A model generated the notes under the pieces. It had not been told where the DNA came from. It saw only the letters and a list, made by a program, of their open reading frames with translations, and did no database searches. Shown piece by piece: positions 15,724 to 24,413 of a stretch of 33,833 bases of DNA; the stretch's first letter is position 1; the number at the start of each line of letters is the position of its first letter. The position numbers were made by a program, and so were the translations under genes. The DNA is from Pirellulaceae bacterium (GTDB lineage: Bacteria > Planctomycetota > Planctomycetia > Pirellulales > Pirellulaceae), in the NCBI GenBank assembly GCA_020852965.1, contig JADYZV010000188.1, positions 1-33,833 on the forward strand. Direction: 5' to 3'.

Positions 15724-18700
15724 CTATCCTGCGTGATGGCCGGCTGAGGAGCCAAACGAAGTTGTTTGAGGCGACGAGATAGCGCGCGCGCTGCGAGAGG
15801 CTGAGACTTGATCGCTGCGATCCGCATACGTCGAAGGTCGCGCCGCGAAAACACTGCGTCGCCTAACTCGCGCTTCCACACCAGCTTGCACCACCCAAAC
15901 CAACCCAACCAGCCCCAGGGAAGCCACCGCCGTTTGTCCGGCCAAAACAGCCAGGTCTGGCCACAACGTTGCCAAGCTGGCGATTCCCGCAGCCAAAGCC
16001 AATACCACGGCTGGTTTTCGGACCACGGCAAAGTTCAAGGCAATAAATGAAACAGCAATCGCCAAGAGACCGATGGGTAACCACAGCACGAAACGCGATA
16101 GTACCCACACTCGCGTAGATCCCTCCAGCCCGCGACCGCTCATAACGTAACTATTGGCGGATGCCGGTGGTGACTGTTGCACTACGGCTCCGATCCATTT
16201 CTCCAATTGTTGCTGATTCTTGCCGCTGACGCGGTTCCACCATAGTCCCGACCACTGCCACGTCCACTCGGCAGTCAGCGGACGGGGAGACCAGCCTAAG
16301 TGCTGCTCGGCAGGCGTCAATAATTGCCAAAAGAATAGGTCGGCATGCTCCACTCCCAGGATTTCTGGCGGCGAAATATCCAATGCCGTGACCCAATTCA
16401 GCTCACCAGGCAAAAAGTACGAAACCTCCACGACGTGCCCCACGGAATATCCCGGTGGGTTGGCGGTGCCGAGCGGAATGGTCACCACACCGGTTTGCGT
16501 ATCGTATTTGAAGTCTATTTCCGCGAACCCATCGACCGACACCTTGACCTCACGGATAATCGCTTCGGGCGGCAGCTTCAGTCGTAATTCATCGATATTC
16601 GATTCAACATGAATTGCGAATCGCTCGCGGCGTTTTCCCCCGCCAACAAACGTCTGCAACCAACATCTGTCGACGCGTACAGGCCCCACACCCTGCACAT
16701 GTCGTGGTTGCAGTTTGAGTTCAATCGCTAATTGTTGTTCTGCCAATGGTCGTTCACGCTGACCGGCTATCCACGCATCGGCGGCATTTAGCTCGTCACT
16801 CTTGAATAGCGTCTCAATCTGCAGATTTGTATGCAGCGACCAGTCCTGACGTAGGCGAGTCGTGCTACTGGGCAACAACAATTGAGCCAGTGGTACTACC
16901 ACGTCATAATTTACATCTTGCGGTGTCGAGGGAGCACCCCGGCGTGCGCTGGCTGCAGCTCGAGTTTGCTTGGTGCCGTCCGCACCGCGCGTGCCAATTT
17001 CGGTTGGCCGGTCTGCCGTGCTGAGCGCTGGCCGGCTGTCCCCTTTCCAGGGTGTGCTGGTTTGAATCGTGACATGGGTCGCGCCAATCAGAGCATCCGG
17101 GCCGCCATGGACTTGGTATATCTGCCACTGAGCACTGGCCCCGGCAGACGCCCCGGCAGTCGATGGTTGTGTGGATCGAACACCACTCCGCTCAGTCGAT
17201 CCCAGATGATCGTCGGTTGTCGCGGTACCCTTGGCACCAGATTCCTCACCGCCCTCAGTTGCCTTGTTGGATCGCGGAAGATTGCTCGGACTAGGGGGGC
17301 GTTCACCAGCATCACTGGCGTCGAGCTCGTTGAGCTGTTCAGGTTTCGCGCTTTCCGAAACCACACGTTCGGAAAGTCTCTGTGGTTGCTTGAGGGGAGT
17401 CTGCAATTGAATCAGAGATGTTTCGTCGATGATGGTGACAGGAGTGACGGACACAAGCTGTCCATTGATCAAGACCTGAGGCGATTGGAGATCCGCGATA
17501 TCTTTGCGCACGGCAAACCGCAATTGCTCCAGCGGTTCATTGGCGACTTGCATTTCGAAGTCTTGACGAATGGCAATCTGCGTGGCCGCAACCTCCAAGT
17601 CGACGTGCTGCTCTACGGATACCTGTCGTGCCAGCAACTCGACTCGCCCCGCCCACACGGGAACCGTCTCGCTGCTTTGAAAACGATAAACCAAGGGCTT
17701 TCGCACACCAGGATTGGGTACAAAACGACCGTACTCCGTAGAAAATGAATCGCGTTGTAGCCCAGTGCCAGCGATCTCATGCCAGTTGAGTAAAATATTG
17801 CTGTCGCTGGTAACCAATAGAGCGCCCGAGCCGTGATCGATTTCTTGGTTACTGTTTACTTGTCCACGAATGATCTGTGGCACCTGGAAGGTGAGCTCCC
17901 TGTCGTCCGCATTCCAAGTCCGCTCGGCGACAATTCGCCAAATCTGATCGATATGCCGGGCTGTCCCCAAGCTGGTCACGTCCCCTTTGGCAGAGCGAAT
18001 GACATAGTTGCGATCGGCTTGCTGCTGCACGCGCAGGATTTCTCCCGACGACGAAAATAAATCGTCACGCGACTTGACTATGCGCGCCGTATTTTCTTGA
18101 AGGACCCAATCGTCGAGAATCAACCCCAATTCCATTTGCGGCTGATTGGTATCAAAAGAGCAGTCGAGCCACATCGTCAGCGTGAGCTTATTGCGATCTA
18201 CGTGAGCCAAGTAGGTTGGGCGAACCGTCGGGAGACTCTGCTCGCGGCGAAAGGTCAACGTCAGGTCATAGGACTGACGATCGAAATGGAAACGCAACTG
18301 CTGTCGGAAGGGGTCCAGCCCCGGACCTTGGTGGTCCAACTGTGCTCCCGCCCCTTCCTTAAATACGACCGCGTAGGCCGAGGACGCATCACAGTCGACG
18401 AATCCCGTATGCTGGTCGACACCATGCACCAAAGGCGTCGCCACATGCACTTCCGTCTCAAAACTCTCGTTGGTCTGTGCCCCAGGCGTCCACTCCCACT
18501 CCAAATCCAATTCCAACGTTTTGTAGCGTTCGACGTCAATGTTCTCGAGCAATAGCGGCAGCGATGCGGCCATGTCTGGCGTCGTGGCCTCGGCATCCCC
18601 GCCTTCGGCATGAATGCTGGTGATTCGATAGCGTTCAAAATCGGAGCTCGGCACCGGTCGCCATAATCCGCCGGGAGGGAGCGCCAATCGAATTTGATTG

Positions 18701-19617
18701 CTGGCGTCTCGGCCATTCCAACGGATGGTAAGTTTTGTGGTCGCGCGCCAAGGTTGTGCGGGATCGACGATGTCGAATTTCGTCTCGCTCGTTGCATGGA
18801 TGGCTGCTGCCTGAGCGACTGGCTCTTGATCACGCCATGAAAGCGAAAACTCGCCGCCCATGCTCGTGATCTCGAGCTGTTCGATGCCATCGATCGTTTT
18901 GCGTTGCATTACATCTTCGCTGCGCACGCGCGCGTCGACCGCATTGCTAGGTAGCTTGACACGCACGATGCAGGGAGCGGTCGGAAGCGTCAGTAGCAAT
19001 TGCCGTCGCTCGCCCTCGCGAACCACCCGCGTGACCCCGTGCAGCGTGGCGTTGGATTCCGTGTCGGGCTGCGATTGCACGATCCAGCGCCAACCCGGTT
19101 CATCGCGCACTGGAAGCAATCGGTTCTGAGTGGTCGGTCCAGAGAACTCCCACTGGCTGAATTGAACCGAACCGAGCGACAAGGGAATGCTGGTAGCGTA
19201 ATCATTGCTCAGTTGCGCGGTAAATAGCCCGACGACTTGGGCCACATCGCCATCAACGGTCAAGTCGAGCTCGACTCGCTGGAGCCGATCGGCAGGCAGA
19301 CCATTGCCACCTGCTGGGCCTTTGCCACGCGAGCTGAAGTAGTCTTCAGCAAACTCCTCGGGTGCCAACACCATATTTCCATTTCGATCGGAAAGCCACA
19401 GCCGAGCCTTGGGCTGCAGCGTCCCCTCACTAAGTACCTCGGGCAACGGAGAGAGCAGACTTTCGGGAGTAAATGGTTCGCTCGGTTCCGTCTGAGCAAA
19501 TAGCAATCCAGGGAGCAACATGAGCCAGCCAACAGCCAACAGGCCACCCAACCAACGCAGCGCAAGGGATGCACCACGCGGGAAGGCAAGCTGCAAACTT
19601 TCAAAATGACGAGTCAT
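15724..19617 (-). CDS. Large (1297-residue) secreted protein with C-terminal membrane segments
   Basis: There is no domain name I can assign with confidence. A signal peptide is evident (about 20-41, LRWLGGLLAVGWLMLLPGLLFA). Soon after, near residue 75, SDRNGNMVLAPEEF resembles a single EF-hand-type calcium loop, but Gly6 of the loop is replaced by Met. Residues about 105-750 are rich in regularly spaced beta strands. A low-complexity stretch rich in Ser/Gly/Thr/Glu spans about 760-835 and a second one about 855-905, followed by another beta-rich region to about 1140. One or more membrane segments lie near 1175-1245, and a basic, Ser-rich tail ends the protein. The layout matches each half of the next, 2338-residue protein. 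It begins 191 bases after the LptD-type gene; GGATGG lies a few bases before the ATG at 19617. Confidence 0.85.
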   Translation of the reverse strand: MTRHFESLQLAFPRGASLALRWLGGLLAVGWLMLLPGLLFAQTEPSEPFTPESLLSPLPEVLSEGTLQPKARLWLSDRNGNMVLAPEEFAEDYFSSRGKGPAGGNGLPADRLQRVELDLTVDGDVAQVVGLFTAQLSNDYATSIPLSLGSVQFSQWEFSGPTTQNRLLPVRDEPGWRWIVQSQPDTESNATLHGVTRVVREGERRQLLLTLPTAPCIVRVKLPSNAVDARVRSEDVMQRKTIDGIEQLEITSMGGEFSLSWRDQEPVAQAAAIHATSETKFDIVDPAQPWRATTKLTIRWNGRDASNQIRLALPPGGLWRPVPSSDFERYRITSIHAEGGDAEATTPDMAASLPLLLENIDVERYKTLELDLEWEWTPGAQTNESFETEVHVATPLVHGVDQHTGFVDCDASSAYAVVFKEGAGAQLDHQGPGLDPFRQQLRFHFDRQSYDLTLTFRREQSLPTVRPTYLAHVDRNKLTLTMWLDCSFDTNQPQMELGLILDDWVLQENTARIVKSRDDLFSSSGEILRVQQQADRNYVIRSAKGDVTSLGTARHIDQIWRIVAERTWNADDRELTFQVPQIIRGQVNSNQEIDHGSGALLVTSDSNILLNWHEIAGTGLQRDSFSTEYGRFVPNPGVRKPLVYRFQSSETVPVWAGRVELLARQVSVEQHVDLEVAATQIAIRQDFEMQVANEPLEQLRFAVRKDIADLQSPQVLINGQLVSVTPVTIIDETSLIQLQTPLKQPQRLSERVVSESAKPEQLNELDASDAGERPPSPSNLPRSNKATEGGEESGAKGTATTDDHLGSTERSGVRSTQPSTAGASAGASAQWQIYQVHGGPDALIGATHVTIQTSTPWKGDSRPALSTADRPTEIGTRGADGTKQTRAAASARRGAPSTPQDVNYDVVVPLAQLLLPSSTTRLRQDWSLHTNLQIETLFKSDELNAADAWIAGQRERPLAEQQLAIELKLQPRHVQGVGPVRVDRCWLQTFVGGGKRRERFAIHVESNIDELRLKLPPEAIIREVKVSVDGFAEIDFKYDTQTGVVTIPLGTANPPGYSVGHVVEVSYFLPGELNWVTALDISPPEILGVEHADLFFWQLLTPAEQHLGWSPRPLTAEWTWQWSGLWWNRVSGKNQQQLEKWIGAVVQQSPPASANSYVMSGRGLEGSTRVWVLSRFVLWLPIGLLAIAVSFIALNFAVVRKPAVVLALAAGIASLATLWPDLAVLAGQTAVASLGLVGLVWVVQAGVEARVRRRSVFAARPSTYADRSDQVSASRSARAISSPQTTSFGSSAGHHAG

Positions 19618-19808
19618 TCAAACCATCCAAGCTGGCGTATATGAGAGAAGAGTCGACGGCAATCGCTGGGGGCGCTGCGCTACTTCGAACTGCCGCCTTA
19701 TCTATGTTACGCAACCGGCAAAGGTTTTTAAACCGGCTCCACCAATTCGTTGCCAAGAACAGGCCAGAAAGCTAGCAGTGCTCTGCTTGCAAAATCGTTA
19801 GGATCGGA

Positions 19809-22800
19809 TTATTCAAGCCCAAACAGGCCGACGGGCGGGATTAACTCGCCTCCCAACGATCCTAAACGGACGGTGGGGAGAAAGCGTGGCTCGATGTTGA
19901 AGTTGAATGACACATTGTCGCGACCACTATCGATGTTCACTCCCACGCGCACCAATGCGGTTTCGCCGATGCGGGTCAGGGCGATGTTCTGACCGATCGA
20001 GCCTGTCTTGCCGAAGTCAAAGGCCGCGCCACCGGTTACGATCCACTTTTCGTTCAAGCGATAGTTGGTATAGCCGTTGAGGATATTGGCGCTGATGGGA
20101 CCCTCCAGTGAAAGCATACCGATGTAGGCGTCGCCGCGCCCGGGACGGCTGATCTGCGCACCGGCCGAAACCGACTTGAGCCCTTGGGAAAACACATCAA
20201 AGTAACCATCGGATAGGAACGTCAATCGGTCGCCCACATGGTAGCGGAAGTCATAATTGATCGCTCCAATCGACTCGCCAAAGTTATCGCGCTCGGCCTG
20301 TGGGTAGAAAATGAAATCGGTGTCGAAGGTAACCAAATCGACGACCCGCTCGCGTCCCGCCAGCCCGCGCTTGGTCTGCCATCTCTGATTGACTCCAAAT
20401 CGAGCTTGTGTCATGTCATCCACCACTTGGCGACTGCCTGCGGTCAGCCAACGCTGCATGCCACTGCGGAGAGCGTAGTTGCGTTCGTCAAACTGACCCG
20501 GCAATGTGCCACCAAACGTATTAAACACAAAACGGCGACGGAAGTGCTCTTGTGAATTATCATCGAGAGGATCGTAAAGCGGAAAGAGGCTCAGGTCTTT
20601 ATTGCTGTCGGCGTAAAAAAGGTCCGATTCGAGCGTGACTTTGTGCGCGATTCCACGCAAGTCGAACAGTCGATTTTCAACGTTGGGATAGACTCGCCAA
20701 AACGGCAAACTGGTCCGCAAACCAGCTTGACCGGTCAAGCGGCTTTGGTCGTCCTGATTGACGTCTTCATTGTAAAATGCAGCCTCGCCAGAAATGTAGG
20801 GAATCACATCAAAGGCTCCCAGAGCTAGCGGATAGCTGAGCTCTTGACGGGTGGAGGCTACCAAACCTTCGCTATCGCTCTCCCATGGCTGGGGTGCGTA
20901 CTTGGCAAGCTCGATTGGATCGATCGGCGCATCGGCAGGACGTTGGTGTAGATATCCAACACTCGAAACCGCGTTGTATGTAAACCGCTCGCCGAATAAA
21001 TCTTGTCCCAACCAGTAGTGATCCAACTTCGGAAGTGATTCGGTCTCGGTAAAGAAATCGTTGACGCGCTTATTGCCGGAAATGTCGAACATGCGATTGC
21101 CATTGTAACGCCGCAGCCGCAGCCCGCTCGTAAAGTCCTTCTCGGTGTCCCATTCCCGTTCGAAGTATTGTTCCAGGAAGTTGCGATCGCTGATATAGCC
21201 GCTCTCGGCCATCAATTCCAAGTTGGGAGATAGAAACAAACGATTGCGTCCCAGAACCCGTCCACGAATTTGTTCGTCGGGCTGTAAGCCTTTGCGATCG
21301 AGTCCGAGTACATCGAGTCCATTGTCGTTGATGAACCAGGCATCGGTAAACCCGGTCCCCGGTGCACCGAAAAACCAAGTCGGACGGTTATAGTCAAAAT
21401 GCGCACCGACAGCCGGCCCGCGATCCGAGAGATAGTCCACGGAACCAGTGAGGTTGGTCCCCTCGAAGCCTTGAATTCCCAAGACTTGGTAGATGTTCCA
21501 ATCGGTATAGACCTGTGTACCAAAAATTCGGTCGTTCTTGAACTTAACGCCGCTCAGGTAAAAGCTCGGTTCCTGTAAACGCGTTCCGAAAGTCGGCCAG
21601 TAGAAGATGGGAACGCCACCCAAGTAGACGAAGTTGTTGCGTGCAGAAGCTCGCATGTTCGTTCCCCGCGAAGCATCCGTAGGAGCGTAAACGGACAGAT
21701 CGGTTTCATCGCGAGTGTCGGTTAAACTGACTTCGTCCGATTGCAACCAATAGCGGGGAACGCCTAGGCGGCTGGTGGTCAGGGCAGCGCCGTAGGCGGT
21801 AAAGTTCTGGCGGTCTTGCTGCCGCAGGACATCCGCCTTCAATCGCAACAGACCTTGGTATTGTGGCACGGGTGTGAGCACTTCGGCATCGAGCACCATG
21901 CCATATTCGCTCGATACGTTGTAGTACATCCGGTCGGCGTAGATCACGCGATTGCCTTGATGGAATACGATGTTCCCGTCCAAGTACAATTCCAGCGGCT
22001 GATCGGGAGTCGATTGTCCAGTCAAACCGAGCTCGGTCCCGCGGCGCCAGACCACTGCGTTGTCCGCTTCTAACGACACCGTGCCGAAGTCCACCATCGT
22101 TCCATCGGCCTGCCGGACTTGCACGCCGCTGACAACCAATTTGAAACCGCCGGTGATCTGCGCAGTCGTCTCTCCCCGCTCTGGGCTCGGAATCACCTGG
22201 ATGTTTTGCCGGGTGTTGGCACCCCGCGGCAAGAACTGAAAGCTCTTGGCCGCAAATGGACTCGGTGCCGTTACTTGCCGGACCACCTGTTCGGCTGGTG
22301 CAGGAAACGCAGCGACCGTCGGAGCCGGTGCCGGAGAGATTCCAGCGGCCGGATAGGGTGCGCTGCCATTGTCCGGAATGACCATGCCACTACTTGGCAG
22401 CAGCTCTGAGTTGAGTGCTCCTCCCTGCCATGTACCACTCGCTCTGTTTTCCGGCGCTCCGCCCCAAGGGACCGCGCCGGGAAGTTGCGGGATCTGTGTG
22501 CCCGAGCGTGTCGAGCCAGCCGCCCCTGCATCCTGTGGGGCGGGAAGAAAACCGAAGCCTTGGCCAGGCCCCGTGCCAATTGCAGGTTGCCCGAGCAACG
22601 GAGGGGCCAGCACAACCGACCCAGGGCTCGCCTGGCTCAAGGCCGCATTGCCGAAACCAGAGCCCTCTGGACCAGCAGTTTGCTGCCCTAACTGCGACGT
22701 TGCGAACTGTGCCAACTGCACGGGGCTACCCGGTTCGCGTGACCAGTCGAGATTGGGAATGTCGTGACGCGAGACGACTTGGATGTCAGCCGGGGTCTCG

Positions 22801-23282
22801 ATTGGGTAAATACTGAACAATCGCCCCATCCAGCGTTGATCCTGCAATCGCCGGCCTTGCCCCCAGTCGGCGGTGGCGGAACCATTCAGATAGACGATGA
22901 TCTTGCCCGGGTGCTGCTCCCCGGGAGCATTGCGTTCGACCCACAAGATGACTTCATCTGCCGACGCCTTGAATTCCCCTTGTTGCAATTGGCAGCCGCC
23001 GTCGAATGCGAGCACATCGTAGCTACCGCGCGTTTCGCGAGCCATGCGGTCGGCTTTGACTTGGATGCGAAACTGAGGTGAGATCTCCGGCAGTGCCAGC
23101 TCGGCGGCTTGTACCGCAGCGGGGACTGATATAGCGATGTGCAGGCAAACAACGGCGACCAGCCACGGCAACCTGGTCAGTAAAACTGAGGTGCGCATCG
23201 CGCGAATTTTCGCACGAAGGCCCACTCGCCCCACTGAGGCATCTTGAATGGATTGGGTGCTTTGGCGAAAAATGCCAGTCAC
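19809..23282 (-). CDS. lptD: LPS-assembly outer-membrane protein, LptD/OstA type
   Basis: LptD forms the outer-membrane barrel through which lipopolysaccharide reaches the cell surface. This protein of up to 1157 residues shows a signal peptide (MRTSVLLTRLPWLVAVVCLH..., residues 29-60), a first OstA/LptA-like jelly roll (about 70-165; FDGGCQLQQGEFKASADEVILWV), an unusual Pro/Gly/Ala-rich linker (about 185-345), a second OstA region (about 370-520; LELYLDGNIVFHQGNRVIYADRMYYN would be its core, positions about 21880-21985), the FVYLGGVPIFYWPTF entry typical of LptD, and a C-terminal beta-barrel (about 575-1157). The duplicated OstA domain and long linker make it larger than the enterobacterial protein (about 780 residues). 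I see only one cysteine in the mature chain, so the LptD disulfide pairs are absent. The GTG at 23282 has AAGG seven bases upstream; ATG 23198 gives a cleaner signal peptide without a ribosome site. Confidence 0.85.
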   Translation of the reverse strand: MTGIFRQSTQSIQDASVGRVGLRAKIRAMRTSVLLTRLPWLVAVVCLHIAISVPAAVQAAELALPEISPQFRIQVKADRMARETRGSYDVLAFDGGCQLQQGEFKASADEVILWVERNAPGEQHPGKIIVYLNGSATADWGQGRRLQDQRWMGRLFSIYPIETPADIQVVSRHDIPNLDWSREPGSPVQLAQFATSQLGQQTAGPEGSGFGNAALSQASPGSVVLAPPLLGQPAIGTGPGQGFGFLPAPQDAGAAGSTRSGTQIPQLPGAVPWGGAPENRASGTWQGGALNSELLPSSGMVIPDNGSAPYPAAGISPAPAPTVAAFPAPAEQVVRQVTAPSPFAAKSFQFLPRGANTRQNIQVIPSPERGETTAQITGGFKLVVSGVQVRQADGTMVDFGTVSLEADNAVVWRRGTELGLTGQSTPDQPLELYLDGNIVFHQGNRVIYADRMYYNVSSEYGMVLDAEVLTPVPQYQGLLRLKADVLRQQDRQNFTAYGAALTTSRLGVPRYWLQSDEVSLTDTRDETDLSVYAPTDASRGTNMRASARNNFVYLGGVPIFYWPTFGTRLQEPSFYLSGVKFKNDRIFGTQVYTDWNIYQVLGIQGFEGTNLTGSVDYLSDRGPAVGAHFDYNRPTWFFGAPGTGFTDAWFINDNGLDVLGLDRKGLQPDEQIRGRVLGRNRLFLSPNLELMAESGYISDRNFLEQYFEREWDTEKDFTSGLRLRRYNGNRMFDISGNKRVNDFFTETESLPKLDHYWLGQDLFGERFTYNAVSSVGYLHQRPADAPIDPIELAKYAPQPWESDSEGLVASTRQELSYPLALGAFDVIPYISGEAAFYNEDVNQDDQSRLTGQAGLRTSLPFWRVYPNVENRLFDLRGIAHKVTLESDLFYADSNKDLSLFPLYDPLDDNSQEHFRRRFVFNTFGGTLPGQFDERNYALRSGMQRWLTAGSRQVVDDMTQARFGVNQRWQTKRGLAGRERVVDLVTFDTDFIFYPQAERDNFGESIGAINYDFRYHVGDRLTFLSDGYFDVFSQGLKSVSAGAQISRPGRGDAYIGMLSLEGPISANILNGYTNYRLNEKWIVTGGAAFDFGKTGSIGQNIALTRIGETALVRVGVNIDSGRDNVSFNFNIEPRFLPTVRLGSLGGELIPPVGLFGLE

Positions 23283-23440
23283 CTGACAGCCTTATCGGTG
23301 GATGGTGAGTTTGTTGGGGGAATGAGCGCAGAGCCTCTTGTCCGAGAATTTCACAAGTTGCTTATAGAAAAGCAGAGGTACTCAAGCCAAGAGCAAACTC
23401 AGCCCAAATTGCTGCTATTAGCGCCTAGCTTGAGTCGCCC

Positions 23441-23585
23441 AATGTGGCCCGACGCTCCGCCGTCGGAACGGACTCTGATAATGTGGCTCGACGCTCCGTC
23501 GTCGGTTTGCTAGCTCGAATGTGGCTCGACGCTCCGTCGTCGGTTTGTACGCGCTTAATGTACCCCGACGCTCCGCCGGCGGATT
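23441..23585 (+). repeat. Array of four hairpin repeats with a 38-39 base period
   Basis: Units start at 23441, 23480, 23518 and 23557. Each has a conserved core of about 26 bases beginning AATGTGGCTCGACGCTCCG and ending with the second stem arm (CGTCGG or a close variant), then 12-13 bases that differ between units. Within each core, CGACG and CGTCG pair around a CTCCGC/CTCCGT loop; in the fourth unit the arm is CGGCGG. The spacers are unrelated to each other. The same loop occurs in hairpins at 25150 and 30920. This is a REP-like array; the repeats and spacers are too short for a CRISPR. Confidence 0.8.
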
Positions 23586-23732
23586 GCAACCTGAAACGCC
23601 AGGGTTCTATGGCAGCGCCCACCTTCCAGCTACAATTGCCCGAAAACGCTAGCTCTCCTCTTTTGGTTCTGCCGGCCTTTCATCTTCTTGCCCCCATTTT
23701 CGTGCCAGCTCAGTTCGCGTGGCGGTGCTTGG

Positions 23733-23787
23733 CAAGAAAATGACGGCAAGAAAATGCAGACAAGAAAATGCAGACAAGAAAATGCAC
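23733..23787 (+). repeat. 14-base tandem repeat upstream of pyrE
   Basis: Four copies of CAAGAAAATGCAGA begin at 23733, 23747, 23761 and 23775. The middle two are identical, the first ends in ACGG, and the last is cut after 13 bases. The array ends 57 bases before the pyrE start. Because 14 is not a multiple of three, the repeated ATG falls into all frames, so it does not encode a peptide repeat. It could vary promoter or leader spacing, but nothing in the sequence proves that. Confidence 0.85.
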
Positions 23788-23843
23788 TTGAGCCCGTTTC
23801 ATCCACCAAACACAAAACCTCCACATTCAACGAGCTTTTTCTT

Positions 23844-24398
23844 ATGACGACCCGCTATGACCGACAGCGATTGCTCGAGCTAATCAAGACCCACGCTCTA
23901 CAATTTGGTCAATTCACCTTGGCCAGTGGCAAGCAGGCCAGCTTTTACCTCGATTGCCGCAAAGTAACGCTGCATCCGCAAGGTGCCAACCAAATTGGAG
24001 CTGGGATGCTCGAATTGCTAGCCGAGGAACCACCCAATGCAATTGGTGGCATGGCCATCGGGGCCGATCCCATCTCGGCTGCGACCATCACACTGGCAGG
24101 TCAGCGCGGCGACGATTTATTGGGATTCATCGTTCGCAAAGAGGCCAAGCAGCACGGCACCGGACGTCAAGTAGAAGGGCCGGTCGCGCCGGGGATGACC
24201 GCCGTGATCGTGGAAGATGTGGTAACCAGTGGCGGCAGCGCGTTGAAAGCTGTTGACGCAGCACGTGAATTCGGTTTAAAGGTTGATAGAATTCTAGCGG
24301 TCGTCGATCGCTTGGAGGGAGGCCGTGAAGCTATCGAAGCGGCCGGCTTGAAACTTCAAACGCTGGTCACCGTCCGCGATTTGGGGATCGAAGCTTAA
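23844..24398 (+). CDS. pyrE: Orotate phosphoribosyltransferase
   Basis: PyrE joins orotate to PRPP to make orotidine monophosphate, the fifth step of pyrimidine synthesis, in the cytosol. The 184-residue protein has the family hallmarks in order: FTLASGKQASFYLDCRKVTL near the N-terminus, GMAIGADPISAA, the FIVRKEAKQHGTG loop (RKExKxHG), and the PRPP-binding motif TAVIVEDVVTSGGSALKA. The ATG at 23844 is chosen because it gives the usual N-terminus (MTTRYDRQRLLELIKTHAL). The open frame extends upstream to 23688 only through the 14-base tandem repeat, which argues against a longer protein. No Shine-Dalgarno site precedes the start. A possible PD-(D/E)XK-like gene follows after 15 bases with its own good ribosome site, so the two are probably co-transcribed. 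No other pyrimidine gene is present in the window. Confidence 0.95.
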   Translation: MTTRYDRQRLLELIKTHALQFGQFTLASGKQASFYLDCRKVTLHPQGANQIGAGMLELLAEEPPNAIGGMAIGADPISAATITLAGQRGDDLLGFIVRKEAKQHGTGRQVEGPVAPGMTAVIVEDVVTSGGSALKAVDAAREFGLKVDRILAVVDRLEGGREAIEAAGLKLQTLVTVRDLGIEA

Positions 24399-24413
24399 CG
24401 ACAGGAAAGACGT

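Larger units (their letters stand above)
23283..23843. other. Divergent intergenic region between the lptD-type gene and pyrE
   Basis: This 561-base gap holds a four-unit hairpin array (23441-23585) and a 14-base tandem repeat (23733-23787), both listed separately. It must contain promoters for both directions, but no clear consensus is visible. Short frames here (for example 23244-23513) consist largely of repeat sequence and are not supported. Confidence 0.55.

Noticed and set aside
16882-17748. Plus-strand open frame of 288 codons
   Set aside because: It is antisense to the 1297-residue gene, has no ribosome site, and its composition is that expected of a complementary-frame shadow.
23441-23585. 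CRISPR-like array
   Set aside because: The spacers are only 12-13 bases, the repeats vary and contain a short stem-loop, and no cas gene is present. It fits a REP-like array better.
23688-23843. 52-codon N-terminal extension of pyrE
   Set aside because: The extension is translated from the 14-base tandem repeat; the family N-terminus begins at the ATG at 23844.
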